A model generated the notes under the pieces. That model did no database searches, was not told the origin of the DNA, and saw only the letters and a program-made list of their open reading frames with translations. Of a DNA stretch of 64,000 nt, positions 11,176 through 21,910 are shown in pieces. Within the stretch, counting starts at the first letter, position 1. Every line of letters begins with the position of its first letter. The position numbers were made by a program, and so were the translations under genes. Origin of the DNA: Dicyema japonicum (taxonomy: Eukaryota > Dicyemida > Rhombozoa > Dicyemidae); the NCBI GenBank assembly GCA_011109175.1, contig RDEW01000063.1, positions 1-64,000 on the forward strand, given 5' to 3'.

Positions 11176-13244
11176 TTATAATTTTGTTAAATGAAGCATT
11201 ATTCTCTTTTGTTTAATATTCTTATGCAGAAAATAGATCACAAGAATAATGACGATGATCGCTGGAATCAGTAAATAAATAAATTTATCTATTTGATATT
11301 AAATTTACTAGAAAAGGTAGTTTTTTCGTTTGCACCAAATTTTTCAAAATTCTCGGAGGAAAAAACTGTGTTTTTTGAATTGAAATCGTTGTTCCCTGGC
11401 GCTAAAAATAATTCATAAATAAACATTCCATTGAAATTTCTAAACAAAAATATACTTTAAACCAGTATTTAGAAAATATTTTTATATAAAAAAAATAACA
11501 TGAAATTAAACCTGCTATAGAAGTTGTAAGAGTTGTTATAACCATTGTAGTTGGAGTTGCAGTGAGGACTGGGAATCATGCATGACTATACCTGCTGGAA
11601 ACATAATATTATCAACTAATGGGTATCACAAAACATTATACATTTCTTGGATTCATTTGCAGTATCTAAAATAAATTACTAGTCATTATACCTGATGTTG
11701 TTGTATGAGTTGAATCTAGTAAAAATATCATCCATTATACCTGTCGTTAATAGATTCGTTGAAGCTAGCGTAAATTACAAGTCATGATACCTGCTGTTGA
11801 TGAATTAGTAGAAGCTAGTAAAATGACCATTCATCATACCTGCTGTCGACGGAGTAGTAGATGCTAGCGGAAATGACCAGTCATAATACCTGCTGTTGAT
11901 GAATCAGTAGAATCTAGTAAAATCACCATTCATCATACCTGATGTCGACGAAATAGTAACAGCTAGCGGAAATGACCATTCATCATACCTTGTGTCGACG
12001 GAGTAGTAGAAGCTAGCGGAAATGACCAATCATAATACCTGCTGTTGATGAATCAGTAGAATCTAGTAAAATCACCATTCATCATACCTGCTGTCGACGG
12101 AATAGTTATAGCTAGCGGAAATGACCATTCATCATACCTGCTGTCGACGGAGTAGTAGATGCTAGCAGAAATGACCAGTCATAATACCTGCTAATGATGA
12201 ATCAGTAGAATCTAGTAAAATCACAATTCATCATACCTGCTGTCGACGGAATAGTTATAGCTAGCGGAAATGACCATTCATCATACCTGCTGTCGACGGA
12301 GTAGTAGATGCTAGCAGAAATGACCAGTCATAATACCTGCTAATGATGAATCAGTAGAATCTAGTAAAATCACCATTCATCATACCTGATGTCGACGGAA
12401 TAGTAAAAGCTAGCGGAAATGACCATTCATCATACTTTGTGTCGACGGAATAGTAGAAGCTAGTAAAATGACCATTCATCATACCTGCTGTCGACGGAGT
12501 AGTAGAAGCTAGTAAAATGACTATTCACCATACCTGCTGTCGACGGAGTAGTAGAAGCTAGCGGAAATGACAATTCATCATACCTGCTGTCGACGGAATA
12601 GTAAAAGCTAGCGGAAATGACCAGTCATTATACCTGCAAATGATGAATCAATAGAATCTAGTAAAATCATCATTCATCATACCTGCTGTCGACGGGATAG
12701 TAGAAGCTAGTAAAATGACAATTCATCATACCTGCTGTCGACGGAATAGTAAAAGCTAGCGGAAATGACCAGTCATTATACCTGCAAATGATGAATCAAT
12801 AGAATCTAGTAAAATCATCATTCATCATACCTGCTGTCGACGGAGTAGTAGAAGCTAGTAAAATGACCATTCATCATACCTGCTGTCGACGGAGTAGTAG
12901 AAGCTAGTAAAATGACTATTCATCATACCTGCTGTCGACGGAGTAGTAGAAGCTAGCGGAAATAACCATTCATCATACCTGCTGTCGACGGAGTAGTAGA
13001 AGCTAGTAAAATGAGCATTCATCATACCTTTGGTTAATGGAATGGTAGAAGCTATCAGAAATTATCATTATATACCTTTCGTAGTCAAAGCTGTAGTACG
13101 TTTGACTTTTTTTAAATTCTAATTATAACTTTAATTGCTTATACTTTGATTGTACCTACTACACGATACTGAGGAGCTATTAATCAAAATATAAAAATTA
13201 CCTGATTTAATAGTGAAAAATAATACGACAATCTCAACTATCAT
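11176..13244 (-). CDS. Mucin-like membrane protein encoded by about 37 exons, 30 of them 24-nt micro-exons
   Basis: Start ATG at 13244-13242; first exon 13202-13244 encodes a short signal peptide (MIVEIVVLFFTIKS). After a 25-nt intron comes a small exon (about 13160-13176; its 3' boundary is the weakest), then 13076-13118. Thirty exons of exactly 24 nt follow (13051 down to 11592), then exons at 11512-11568, 11425-11439, 11309-11401 and 11176-11261, stop at 11178-11176. All junctions are GT-AG and the joined CDS is 1074 nt, 357 residues, without a stop. Every micro-exon is phase 1 and encodes one octapeptide, usually STTPSTAA-like, with variants such as STDSSTA, ITIPSTA and FTIPSTA. The last exon gives a hydrophobic segment IIVIILVIYFL and a basic tail HKNIKQKR. 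The product is predicted to be a secreted or surface, heavily O-glycosylated protein. No homologue recognised. The TM segment is short. A non-coding minisatellite is the alternative, but the intact frame and splice sites argue against it. Confidence 0.72.
11592..13051 (-). repeat. Tandem exon-intron array: 30 units of 49/50 bp
   Basis: Each unit is one 24-nt exon plus one intron. Of the 29 introns between these exons, 14 are 25 nt and 15 are 26 nt. The flanking introns are 24 nt (13052-13075) and 23 nt (11569-11591). Introns start GTAT and end AG, mostly TTTTACTAG or TTCCGCTAG. The edge units (13028-13051; 11592-11764) are diverged in sequence yet keep the 24-nt exon, the splice sites and the reading frame. 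Three-unit blocks are duplicated: 12088-12236 and 12237-12385 differ at one base in 149. Confidence 0.9.
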
Positions 13245-13892
13245 CTAATTTAGACGTTAGTCTTCATTATAAATATGTCTATAAGAATTCGACCTTATTT
13301 AATCCGAACACATTCTTTTTAAAAGTGCATTCGGATGTTATATCAGTTATTTTTTAAACTGTATTCGGCAGATGTATATTATCCCGATGGATGGAATAGT
13401 TATACTTTTGTATGGGAGGCATTGGGTGTCTTCTGAGTAAGGTATCCAATGATCTGAAGAAGGAAGAGAAATTTTCAACCAATTGACCATATAGCACCAC
13501 ATAGCGCCTCACGGACGTATGCATATGAAACTTCCAAAGTTCTAGATTGTATCTGAGGTTATAAAATATTAATGAGGACCATAAAGACCGTGATGATCCG
13601 AAGTAGTGTAGAAACTATCAGGATTATCCAAGCTCGGTATTTATTCTTAGACTTCGGCACATCAAAACACACCAAATTTTATTTCCATGACAACGACTAT
13701 GGAATCGACTGAGGCGTTTCAGTTCAACTGATGCATTGGTCAAAAATCTCACGTCTCAAACTTAAAAGTATTCATATTTCCCCCAGAATGCCAAATCTAA
13801 TCTCACTTTCTCCAGAGACTCCGAGAACGTTCTAGCCGTCTATTTCCCTTGTTTTCGAAAGGTAATATATTTAAATAGCTATGGCCTTCACT
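13245..13892. other. Intergenic between the micro-exon gene and LINE A1
   Basis: Contains the upstream region of the minus-strand micro-exon gene; no promoter motif stands out. At 13411-13530 there is a repeat shared with 24285-24410 (an ATTGGGTGTCTTCTGAGTAAGG-type block). Confidence 0.45.
13411..13530. repeat. Dispersed repeat shared with 24.2-24.4 kb
   Basis: Aligns by eye with 24285-24410, sharing the order GGCATTGGGTGTCTTCTGAG, GATCCAATGA..., a CACATAGCGCC-like block. It is probably the end of an unidentified retroelement. Confidence 0.45.
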
Positions 13893-13927
13893 TTTGGTTG
13901 AGGTGGTGACGTCCCTCTATAGCACAC

Positions 13928-14692
13928 ATGTCTAATACGCATTTGAATAATCCTTTCTGGTTTTCTACCCTTACCTTCAATGCCAGGGGCCTTAATGACT
14001 GGTCGAAGAGGCACCAACTATGTCTGGACCTTGCAAAATATGGATGCTCTGTTTGCTGTCTCCAAGAAACGAAGCTCAGAAAAGGACTCGATGAAAACCT
14101 TGGAGACTACAGACTAATCCTCTTTCCATCGTACTGTAAACACTATGGACAGGGTTTCGCTGTTCACAAGAATTTTCTCCCCAGATTACATCGATATTGG
14201 AAAATTGATGACAGGATATGTGTTATTCAATTTCTTATTGGACCCAAAGGGAAGTCCAGGCAACTAATTTCCATTGTGAACGTGTACGCCCCACATAGTG
14301 GCCGTGTTGCCAAAAACCCAGAGGAATTGGACGTTTTCTACGAAGAACTTGTCGAGGTCGTATCTTCTCTGAAGTTTTCATCGTTCCTCTTTATCGCTGG
14401 TGATTGGAATGCTAAAGCTGGGGTACATCAAGGACACGAACGTTTTATTGGACCACATGGAAGGGGGATCAGGAACTATTCTGGTACTGCTCTGGCATAT
14501 TTCTGCGAATCCTTTGATTTATTCCTGTGCAATACTCAATTCCAACATTCCGCACGCCACAAGACAACGTGGATGGGCACTAGACTATCGACCACCGGAA
14601 ATCTGATAAGGATTTATAATCAGATCGATTATATTCTGTGTCGAGAAAAGACAAATCTCTCTTACGGGACTCGAGATCTTATGGAGGACTAA
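13928..14692 (+). CDS. LINE A1 APE-type endonuclease domain
   Basis: 254 codons. The N-terminal TFNARGLNDW, the CLQETKL motif (catalytic Glu), IVNVYAPHSG, IAGDWNAKAG (GDxN) and IYNQIDYILC identify an exonuclease-endonuclease-phosphatase fold that nicks target DNA for target-primed reverse transcription. The last motif, SDHKSV, is read in the next frame (14638-14898), so a frameshift at about 14650 truncates the domain. The start is the first ATG, 16 bp after the conserved 5' motif. Similar starts occur in copies at 48246, 59674 and 62985. Confidence 0.85.
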   Translation: MSNTHLNNPFWFSTLTFNARGLNDWSKRHQLCLDLAKYGCSVCCLQETKLRKGLDENLGDYRLILFPSYCKHYGQGFAVHKNFLPRLHRYWKIDDRICVIQFLIGPKGKSRQLISIVNVYAPHSGRVAKNPEELDVFYEELVEVVSSLKFSSFLFIAGDWNAKAGVHQGHERFIGPHGRGIRNYSGTALAYFCESFDLFLCNTQFQHSARHKTTWMGTRLSTTGNLIRIYNQIDYILCREKTNLSYGTRDLMED

Positions 14693-15012
14693 CTGTTAAC
14701 AGTGATCACAAAAGTGTGTCAGCAAGATTCAGCTTAAGACTTGGTCCAACTGCGGAGGAGTTCCTCTACGGGATAACTAATAGAAGATGCTTCTTCCAAA
14801 CACATCGTGGTGGAGATTCCACGCGATCAAGAAGGTATATGACTGAACTCTTGGGCTCTTCACCAAAAGTACAAGCAGACTATAAAGAATGTGTATAAAT
14901 CGGCAATCTTTCACCAGGAAAGGCATGGCTCGAAACTAGGAGAGGGATCATTTCCGCTGCCGACAAACATCTGGGGGAACTTAAACCCCATAGCGGTCAG
15001 CGTCACCCGGAA

Positions 15013-16778
15013 GTGTCAGCCCTATTGAATTTGCAAAAGAACTTAAGGCTTAGATCCGAAAATACTGTCGATCCTCAGACTGTTTGCAAACTGAAACAAG
15101 AACGAAGGCAAATTGAGAGAAAAATCAAACTCCTAAACAGACTACATCACACTAGTCAGTTGGAAAGCAAGATCAGAGAGGTAGAAAACCTTAAAGACAA
15201 TGCTGCGACATTCATGGCTATACGACTAATACGGAGGAAGAGCCAATCAGTGAAACTTATTTTGCATGACAGTAATGGAAAAACAATAGGAAATGTTGCA
15301 GAACAGACAGAGTTCATAGCATCACATATTGAACAACTGTTCTTTGTAAAAGGAGAAAAATCAGATTTCACGCCTAAGAACACAACACTTGAACGGATCA
15401 TTTCACCAAGGAGGTTTGCATGGCGATAAGGAAACTTAAATCTGGGCGCTCTCCAGGACCAGATAATATACCATCTGAATTGCTAAAGTTTGGCCCTCCA
15501 GAACTTGCAGATAAACTCTCAAAATTGCTGAATGACATGATAGAAAACAAGGACTTTTCAGAAATTGGAAAGGGGATACTAGTACCAGTTCAAAAAGGTA
15601 ATAAACCCCCTGGGCCAGTTGAAAACCTGCGCCCTGTCATCCTTCTAAACACCTTAAGGAAGATCCTTGCCCTAATTACTCTTAATCGGATCCAAGAGCC
15701 GGTGGACGGGTACTTGGCCCAGAGCCAGAGTGGTTTTAGGACAGGGAGATCAACGGCTGATGTAGTATGGTGCCATAGATGGCAATGTGCTATTCAACAA
15801 AGATTCCGGAGCTCAAAGACTATCCTTGGAATTGATCTGACCAGAGCTTTCGACACTGTCCGTCGGGGAAAACTCATTGAAGTGCTTGAAAGTTTCCTGG
15901 ATAAGGACTCGGTTATTCTGATACGGATACTCTTATCAAACACGAGGTTACGAGTGCGTATTGGAAAATGTTTGTCACGGGAAATTATTTCAACAGTGGG
16001 CACACCCCAAGGAGATTCCCTTTCCCCAGTATTGTTTGCTATATACCTTGAATCGGCTCTGCAAGACCTCCGGAAGTATTACAACAATGATATTATGGAG
16101 ATCGTGTATGCCGATGATGTTGACTTTATCTCGACTGACAAAGAAGCACTCTTACGTCTCTTGGAGGTTGCATCAGGCTGTTTGGCCAAATGGTGTCTAT
16201 CACTGAATGTTCAGAAAACGGATATTGTTGAAATTAAGCGGATGGAACTACGCAATAGTGAATGTTGGAGGAAGACCGTAAAGCTTGGCTCTCTTCTCGG
16301 AGACTCCGAAGACATTGCAAGAAGAAAATTGTTATCTACGGTTACTATGCAAAAACTTATGAAATGTTGGATAAGAAAATGCTCGGTCGGGCCATCACTC
16401 CGACTCAGGTTGTATGAGGCGTTCGTGAGGTCCATACTAACATACAACTCTGGGACGTGGGGAATTTCGAAAACGGACGAACAAAACCTTGACTCCTTTT
16501 ACAGAAGGCAACTTCGGTCTCTCTTGGGACTAAAGTGGCCAATGCGTGTAGGGAGTGAAAATTTATATAGAAGATGCGGTTCCGGACCTCTGAGCACCAT
16601 GATCATGAAGGCTCGCTGGAGATTGTTTGGCCATATTCTCAGATTGGAACAAGACACGCCAGCAAACGTCGTCATGGAAGAATACTTCGATACGTCAGGG
16701 GAGAAGTTCAGAGGTCGTCCAAGAATAACTCTTCCGGAAGTCCTTAATGGTGACCTGAGATCAGTAACCAGACACTAA
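15013..16778 (+). pseudogene. LINE A1 reverse transcriptase, frameshifted
   Basis: A basic linker frame 15013-15429 runs into the RT frame 15420-16778 after a -1 slip. The RT has GRSPGPDNIPSELLKFGP, LRPVILLNTLRKIL, SQSGFRTGRSTADVVW, GIDLTRAFDTVRRGKL, TPQGDSLSPVLF, then VYADDVDF with the catalytic Asp pair intact, and a thumb. The C-terminal part has RWRLFGHILRLE and GRPRITLP. Family A thus uses YADDVDF at the active site. The remaining 452-codon RT frame is uninterrupted. Confidence 0.85.
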
Positions 16779-16984
16779 AGGACGGTGAAGACCTTAGTAG
16801 TCTGCGGACTTGGCATCGGACAGGAGGGGATGGGAAAGGCTAATTAAGAGGATTGTTCAGACGCGGCACGAATAGAATTATAGTTTATATGATTCTATGT
16901 AGTTGCTTATAATAATAATAATGGCCTTCAATCTTTTCCTGTTATTATTTAGTATGGTATATGCTATTTTATTTTAATTTTTTT

Positions 16985-17170
16985 AATTAACAAAAGACCA
17001 CGGTAAAACAAAACTAATTATCACGTGATCTCGATGCATCTAACAGAGACCTCATTTTTGCCCGTTGTTCTTCCTTCGTGCCGCGCATGAACGTACAGGA
17101 CGGCTGCCTGAATTTCAGGGCCAACTTCCCGTGATCTGGAGTCAAGTCTCATAATGGTATATGCTATGAA
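16985..17170 (-). pseudogene. LINE 3' end related to 7500-7810
   Basis: The minus strand encodes a C-terminus GTKEEQRAKMRSLL followed by an AT-rich tail, matching the fragment at 7500-7600. Severely 5'-truncated. Confidence 0.5.
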
Positions 17171-17899
17171 GCACAATATTGGATTACTGGATTTGAACTG
17201 AAGGATGCCTGATGAATTATGGAATGATATGTAGTTGGTTATCAAAAACGCTGTAATAAAACATGTCAAATACAAAACGCCGGCCAAGTGCTCTGAGTGG
17301 CTGTCTGTCAACACCATAAACATTGATGATGCTCTTAAGCTGCTAAAGTCTCTGGGAATATAGACGAAACAAGAAAACTTAACTCTGAATTCAAAAAGGA
17401 GCCAGGAAGGATAAAAAGACTACTGGAGGATACGCTGCAAAAATTGGAAAATGACTATAAGAGAGGACACATTTGGAATGCGTATTTACAACTAAAAAGA
17501 TTACGAGCCCCTTTTACAAAAATGATGGGCAAAATCAATGACAATGATGGTGTAGAATTGCTAAGCCAACTAAACATCCGAAATCGTTGGAGAGAATAGA
17601 CTATACTCAAAAACTATGTGCCCAACCATATATGTTGATGAAGCAACGTTGGGTGAAGGGCATAAAATCCTTGAGGAGGAATGCGTCTGGGCTACGCCGC
17701 AACACCACGGCAATGAAACATAGGAGATAATGTGACGATTCCAATACTAAATGTAGATCGTTATCGTGGAGATCCACGAAATGTTGTACGAGTTATAAAA
17801 AAAATAATTTTTTCTTGTAAAAATATAATTTTAATATAATACAAACTTGTGTTCAATCGGTTGTCTTTAAGTGATCATCAAAGAGTAGTTTACAATTAA
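17171..17899 (+). other. Degraded unrecognised coding remnant
   Basis: A plus-strand stretch at about 17385-17605 reads as a charged helical segment (RIKRLLEDTLQKLENDYKRG) ending in stops, without a recognisable domain. It may be the N-terminal part of a LINE of the R2/NeSL kind. No other gene was seen to 17899. Confidence 0.3.
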
Positions 17900-18005
17900 T
17901 CCGAGTGGCACAGTGGTTAGGTGTCGGGCTAAAGTGGGTTAGTTCACTGGTTCGATTCTTGCTGCTGTTCATTTGGTGGAAGGTTCCACGCATCTACGAT
18001 GCGGA
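17900..18005 (+). repeat. tRNA-derived SINE
   Basis: Contains an A-box-like block (GTGGCACAGTGGTTAGGTGTCGG region, 17908-17930) and a B box GGTTCGATTC (17949-17958) with tRNA spacing, followed by CTGCTGTTCATTTGGT and a CATCTACGAT tail. A second, more decayed copy at 42110-42240 shares the B box (GTTCGAATC), the CTGCTGTTCATTCGGTTG block and the CATGTATCTACGATAC tail. A shared non-tRNA tail makes a SINE more likely than a true tRNA gene; acceptor-stem pairing is not apparent. Confidence 0.6.
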
Positions 18006-18440
18006 AAGTGATGGTGCATAGACATTTATAACGGTTAATAGACTCTTGGACGGGCATAGTTCATTTAGTTTGACTTGTAGGACACATATTCGGTCGTTGA
18101 CTCTCCAATGGCGATGTAATTTTTTGAGGTAATCCACGTGTAGGGCAAATCCCATGCCGTAGTGCTTGCATTCAGTTGGGAAGAGAATCAGTCGGTAGTT
18201 GTTCCATGTCTCATCGCGTCCATTTTCGATTTTCGTCTCTTGTAGGCAGCCAATAGATATTTTGTATTTCTCGAGATCGTTACAAAGTACTTTCCTTGTC
18301 CAATTTTTCGATATTCCACGTACGTTGAACGTCATTAGCCTGAGTTCTCGATTGTATGATGAGTGTTTTTCAGACATTTTTCTTAACCGTTGTACAGAGA
18401 AGAAACGAGGCACGTCACCACCTCACCAAAAAACTCCATT
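17994..18440 (-). pseudogene. LINE family A 5' end (endonuclease N-terminus)
   Basis: The minus strand begins with the conserved 5' motif (reverse complement at 18409-18427), then about 139 codons with LMTFNVRGISKNW, CLQETKIENG, FPTECKHYGMGFALHVDYL and TVINVYAP. It stops in mid-domain at the SINE tail. Same subfamily as the copy at 62.9-64.0 kb. The 3' part is missing. Confidence 0.75.
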
Positions 18441-18589
18441 GTGTGCTCAATGCCTGCATGCCATAAAATATTTATTAGAAAAATTTCATGAGAAATACAA
18501 TTTTACTTACATTTTAATTTGATATATTTTCTTTATATTTCATCGCAAACAAACACGCAATTTTAATGGGCTCAGGTTAGCCCAAGAAG

Positions 18590-18990
18590 ATTTCAAATAA
18601 GAAATTATACTCTGTAGCACAACCGAGGCCAATAAGCATCGACATTATTGAATCTAGGTGGAGACTGTTCGGCCATGTACTCAGAATGGACATAAACGTC
18701 CCTGCAAATATAATATTGGACAATTACTTTAACAATGAGAACAAACCATCATTCAAAGGAAGACCCAGAGTCACTCTACCCGTGGCTCTGAAAAAAAATC
18801 TTAATGGGATTAAAAGAAATCTTAAATCTGCAGAAGACCTAGAAAATCTAAGGACAGATGCGCAAAGCAGAGGTCGATGGAGACGCCTAGTGAAGCAGAT
18901 TGTGAATCGTGTGGCACAAACGGGACCTTAGTTAATATAACGTTCTTTGGTTCTGTGAAAGTGCTTTTTTAAAATAATGATACTTTCTTT
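18590..18990 (+). pseudogene. LINE family A 3' end
   Basis: The plus strand carries ESRWRLFGHVLRMD, VPANIILDNYF, KGRPRVTLPVAL and a C-terminus LVKQIVNRVAQTGP, then a tail with AATAATGATAC. It is oriented opposite to the 5' fragment just upstream. Confidence 0.75.
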
Positions 18991-19979
18991 TGACTTAATG
19001 TTGAACTTAATTTTCAAAAAAACTATTGAAAATTCTGCTTTCATGGAGTTTCAAACCGAGGAGCTAAAAATACACTATGCTATGAGTTAAATCTCGATTT
19101 AGACAAAATTGGGATAAGTTTGGAAAGTCTACCATGAGGGTAACGATAAATTATTTGTTAGATGATAAATTCGTGAACGTTCTTAAACTACAAGCCACAT
19201 GTGGTTAACTATGAAGAACATATCGTGGATTCCTAACTGAGAGGTGTAATTATGATTATTGCCACTTACGCTATCTCAGTGATAAAGCGTGTGCAACACG
19301 GAAATTCAAATTATTAGTTACTTCTTTTATTTATTGGCGACTCTTTTTCATGTCCGTGATCCATCCGGTCATTTAGGTGTCCTGATTCTTTATGGTTTTC
19401 TTCAAGGACGGTCGGTATGGTTATCCTTGGTCGACTGAGTAAACGCCGTGCATTCAAAATAGTCCCCCATCTCCATGTTCACGGGAGTTCCTAGATACAG
19501 ACGAAGACATAGTGCTCTAATTTTCCAGATACTAGAGGGCCATCATAATAGACTCCTAGTGTTCTCTTATTTTCCACGTACCAGAAAAATAAATTTTTAA
19601 AAAATTTAAAATAAATTAGAAATAATAATCAAAATAAATTTTAATAATTTTTTTAGTATTTCAAAATTGGGACCTCTTCGCTAAATAATAATGTCGAACT
19701 ACTTTTTTAATGAAAATAACTTCAGATAATATCGGATCTTACTGTCGTCGGTTAGAATCCCTAAGATTGACTTTCAGAAAGCTCATTCTCGTCAAACAGA
19801 TCCCACCCGTGAGACGACTCATTCTTCTGGAACGACACATTGTTGAAAGGTATCTTCCCACCTTTTTGTGACCAAATCAACTCATGAAGAATTACCATGA
19901 AAACTCTACATTAATGTAAGCAAAACTGAATTTACTGAAATCGAAGAAAAGACGATATCGCTCATGAAAGATTAAGATG
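18991..19979. other. Intergenic with faint LINE A traces
   Basis: At about 19340-19500 the minus strand gives a weak match to the family A C-terminal domain (GTPVNMEMGDYFECT). Otherwise no gene seen. Confidence 0.35.
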
Positions 19980-20109
19980 TACTAATAAGCTCGGCTCTCT
20001 ACTAAAAGACGCTGAAGATGGATAAAGGAAAAAAACACTGGCAAATGCAGCAATGGCTAAACTGAGGAAAGGATGGCTAAAAGCCAAAAAACTTGGAATT
20101 GACATCAGA
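19980..20109 (+). pseudogene. LINE family A thumb fragment cut by contig end
   Basis: The plus strand reads KLGSLLKDAEDG, then a stop, then KTLANAAMAKLRKGWLKAKK, matching KLGSLLGDSEDIARRK of copy A1. It ends exactly at the N at 20110. Confidence 0.55.
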
Positions 20110-20110
20110 N
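20110..20110. other. Assembly join (single N)
   Basis: One ambiguous base. The family A fragment on the left and the family D fragment on the right both end here, so sequence continuity across it is doubtful. Confidence 0.85.
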
Positions 20111-20520
20111 CTCACTTTGAGGTGTATTATCACCATATTTTAACCATGTCGCTGAAAACTTAACATCAACATGCGGGTTATCCATTACTTTGTAAAGGAC
20201 CGGGTGAATAGATCTTTTTAATAAAGGGTTTTTCTGCGACTTGATCAACACCTTCACATTTCCAACCACACTGTCATTGACACAATATATAGCACACAAC
20301 AATGCTTGTATAGTGCCTAGATGAGTGGCCCGTGCCGTTTCTATATTTATTATGGCACATTTCCTGTAAGACACACTAGACCCAGTCACCAGGGTGTCGT
20401 GCATCTTAAGGAGGATGCGCTCGCTCATGTGAGTCACTACAGACAACCTCCGACTGAATTCATCGCATGGTAAATAGAGCCTTTCTTTATTCGCAGCTCG
20501 GAAATGGATTATCCCTTAGT
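20111..20520 (-). pseudogene. LINE family D post-RT fragment
   Basis: The minus strand reads AANKERLYLP, then a degraded GG-GL...V block, then ERILLKMHDTLV, typical of the region after the RT thumb in R2/NeSL-type LINEs (RLYLPR-EGGRGL). It is cut by the N at 20110. Confidence 0.5.
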
Positions 20521-20641
20521 ATTTGTCTGATCATGCTATCAACGTCCATCGTACTCACACGACTATAACCTATCAACCCCACGTAATAATTAACCAATGA
20601 AATTACAAATTTGGTACCCCTTGTGATAGGCGAACAGAACG

Positions 20642-20850
20642 GAACATTTGAGTCCCGTATCACAATTTTTTAATTTTTTTAATAGCCTCGACAGTAGCAT
20701 TCTATATTATTTTTGGTGGGTTTTCCATGTCCATGTGAGCAATCGTNGAACATTTGAGTCCCGTATCACAATTTTTCAATTTTTTAATAGCCTCGACAGT
20801 AGCATTCTATATTATTTTTGGTGGGTTTTCCATGTCCATGTGAGCAATCG
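20642..20850. repeat. Direct duplication of about 104 bp across an N (probable assembly artefact)
   Basis: 20642-20746 and 20748-20850 are almost identical, differing in T-run lengths and one base, with a single N at 20747 between them. This is what overlapping contig ends look like when joined without merging. Confidence 0.8.
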
Positions 20851-20979
20851 TCTTCTTAAACTCCAAACGATTGTTCTCACGAGCTTCGTGACACATGATT
20901 CTCCACTCATAACGATCCGCAATTAATTTATTCCTTCCAGCACTATTCCATAAAAAATTTTTCATATTAAGTGTGCAAC

Positions 20980-21725
20980 CAAGAGCTCATGATCACTATA
21001 TGAGGAGATCCCTCCATAACTGGGTCGTTCATAATGGACAGATTTTAACAGTTTCTTCAAGGATCTTTTTCAGAGTACGTAATCTACCTGGTTATAAATT
21101 CGGACGTAATCTCCAATTTCGTTTTTTAGTCAGGTCCGTGTAGTTTTATGCCTTTCAGGATGTGTGAAAGCCGAATTACAATTAATCATATAAATTGTGA
21201 CTCTCCAGATATATTTCTGACCAGAGACAGTGTCATGACATGTATAGTGAGTCTAATTCGTCTGGGTTTTTAGAGACTTTTCCCACAGTACATATTGATA
21301 ATATAAATAAGGGATCCATTACCCTTCCCGTCTTTATCTGCTATCCTGTCATTAACCTCTTCATATTCTGTAGATTCTCACATCAAGATATTTGTGGACA
21401 GCAGAACCAATCCCGAAGACTAAATTCTCCATAGTTCTCATGGTCCAGCCTTTAATTTAGTTAGTTAAGTTATTATTAAGTAAACACTGCTAATTAAGTT
21501 ATGGGGGAAAGTAATACGAAACGGCTGGCTTGCCAACCGGTTTCTACTCAGATAACCTACACAAGAAATCAATAAAGCACAGGGTAATCCTCTTTTATTC
21601 CCTGGATACTACATATGGTGATCTTGCACGCTGCTAGTTCTCTGCTCAGTCTTCCCTTTTCCACCTCCCTTTAATCCTCGAACATTGAATGACGCCAGTG
21701 TGAAGAGTTTACTCAAATCATGTCA
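20980..21725 (-). pseudogene. LINE family A endonuclease, badly degraded
   Basis: From 21725 down, the minus strand shows TLASFNVRGLKGGGK, then YIINMYCGKSLKNPDELD, then HKTTR, VRIYNQVDYVL and YGGISSYSDHELLVA, the family A endonuclease motifs in order but in several frames with many stops. Confidence 0.65.
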
Positions 21726-21910
21726 ACAATAACTGCTAGTTTGAATATATTAATTTTTAAACAAAATCCTGTAAATTTTAAAGGAATAAAGACAGAATGA
21801 AAATTTTAATCCTAAAAATCAATCAAGTTACCACAGAAATTTGGTTATCAAATTAGTATCGATAATATTATATGAAAATCAATGATTTATAGATTAGTAG
21901 AGTTAGAAGA

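Larger units (their letters stand above)
13893..16905 (+). mobile_element. LINE family A, near-complete copy A1 (endonuclease + reverse transcriptase)
   Basis: Starts with the family's 5' motif (GGTTGAGGTGGTGACGT at 13896-13912), ATG at 13928, APE-type endonuclease, linker, reverse transcriptase and C-terminal domain, then a tail with a TAATAATAATAAT repeat at about 16910. It is the least damaged family A copy. The single ORF expected is broken by a few frameshifts and stops: between 14692 and 14640, around 14890-15010, and at 15420. Dead or nearly dead, but it serves as the reference for the other fragments. Confidence 0.85.

Noticed and set aside
11592-13051. CRISPR array or plain minisatellite
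   Set aside because: Eukaryotic context, units are 49/50 bp with no spacer variety, and the unit resolves into exon plus intron with frame and splice sites kept.
17900-17980. Functional tRNA gene
   Set aside because: A and B boxes are present but no acceptor-stem pairing is seen, and the flanking tail is shared with a second decayed copy.
20648-20926. Duplicated ORF near 20.7 kb as a coding gene
   Set aside because: It exists only because two overlapping contig ends are joined across an N.
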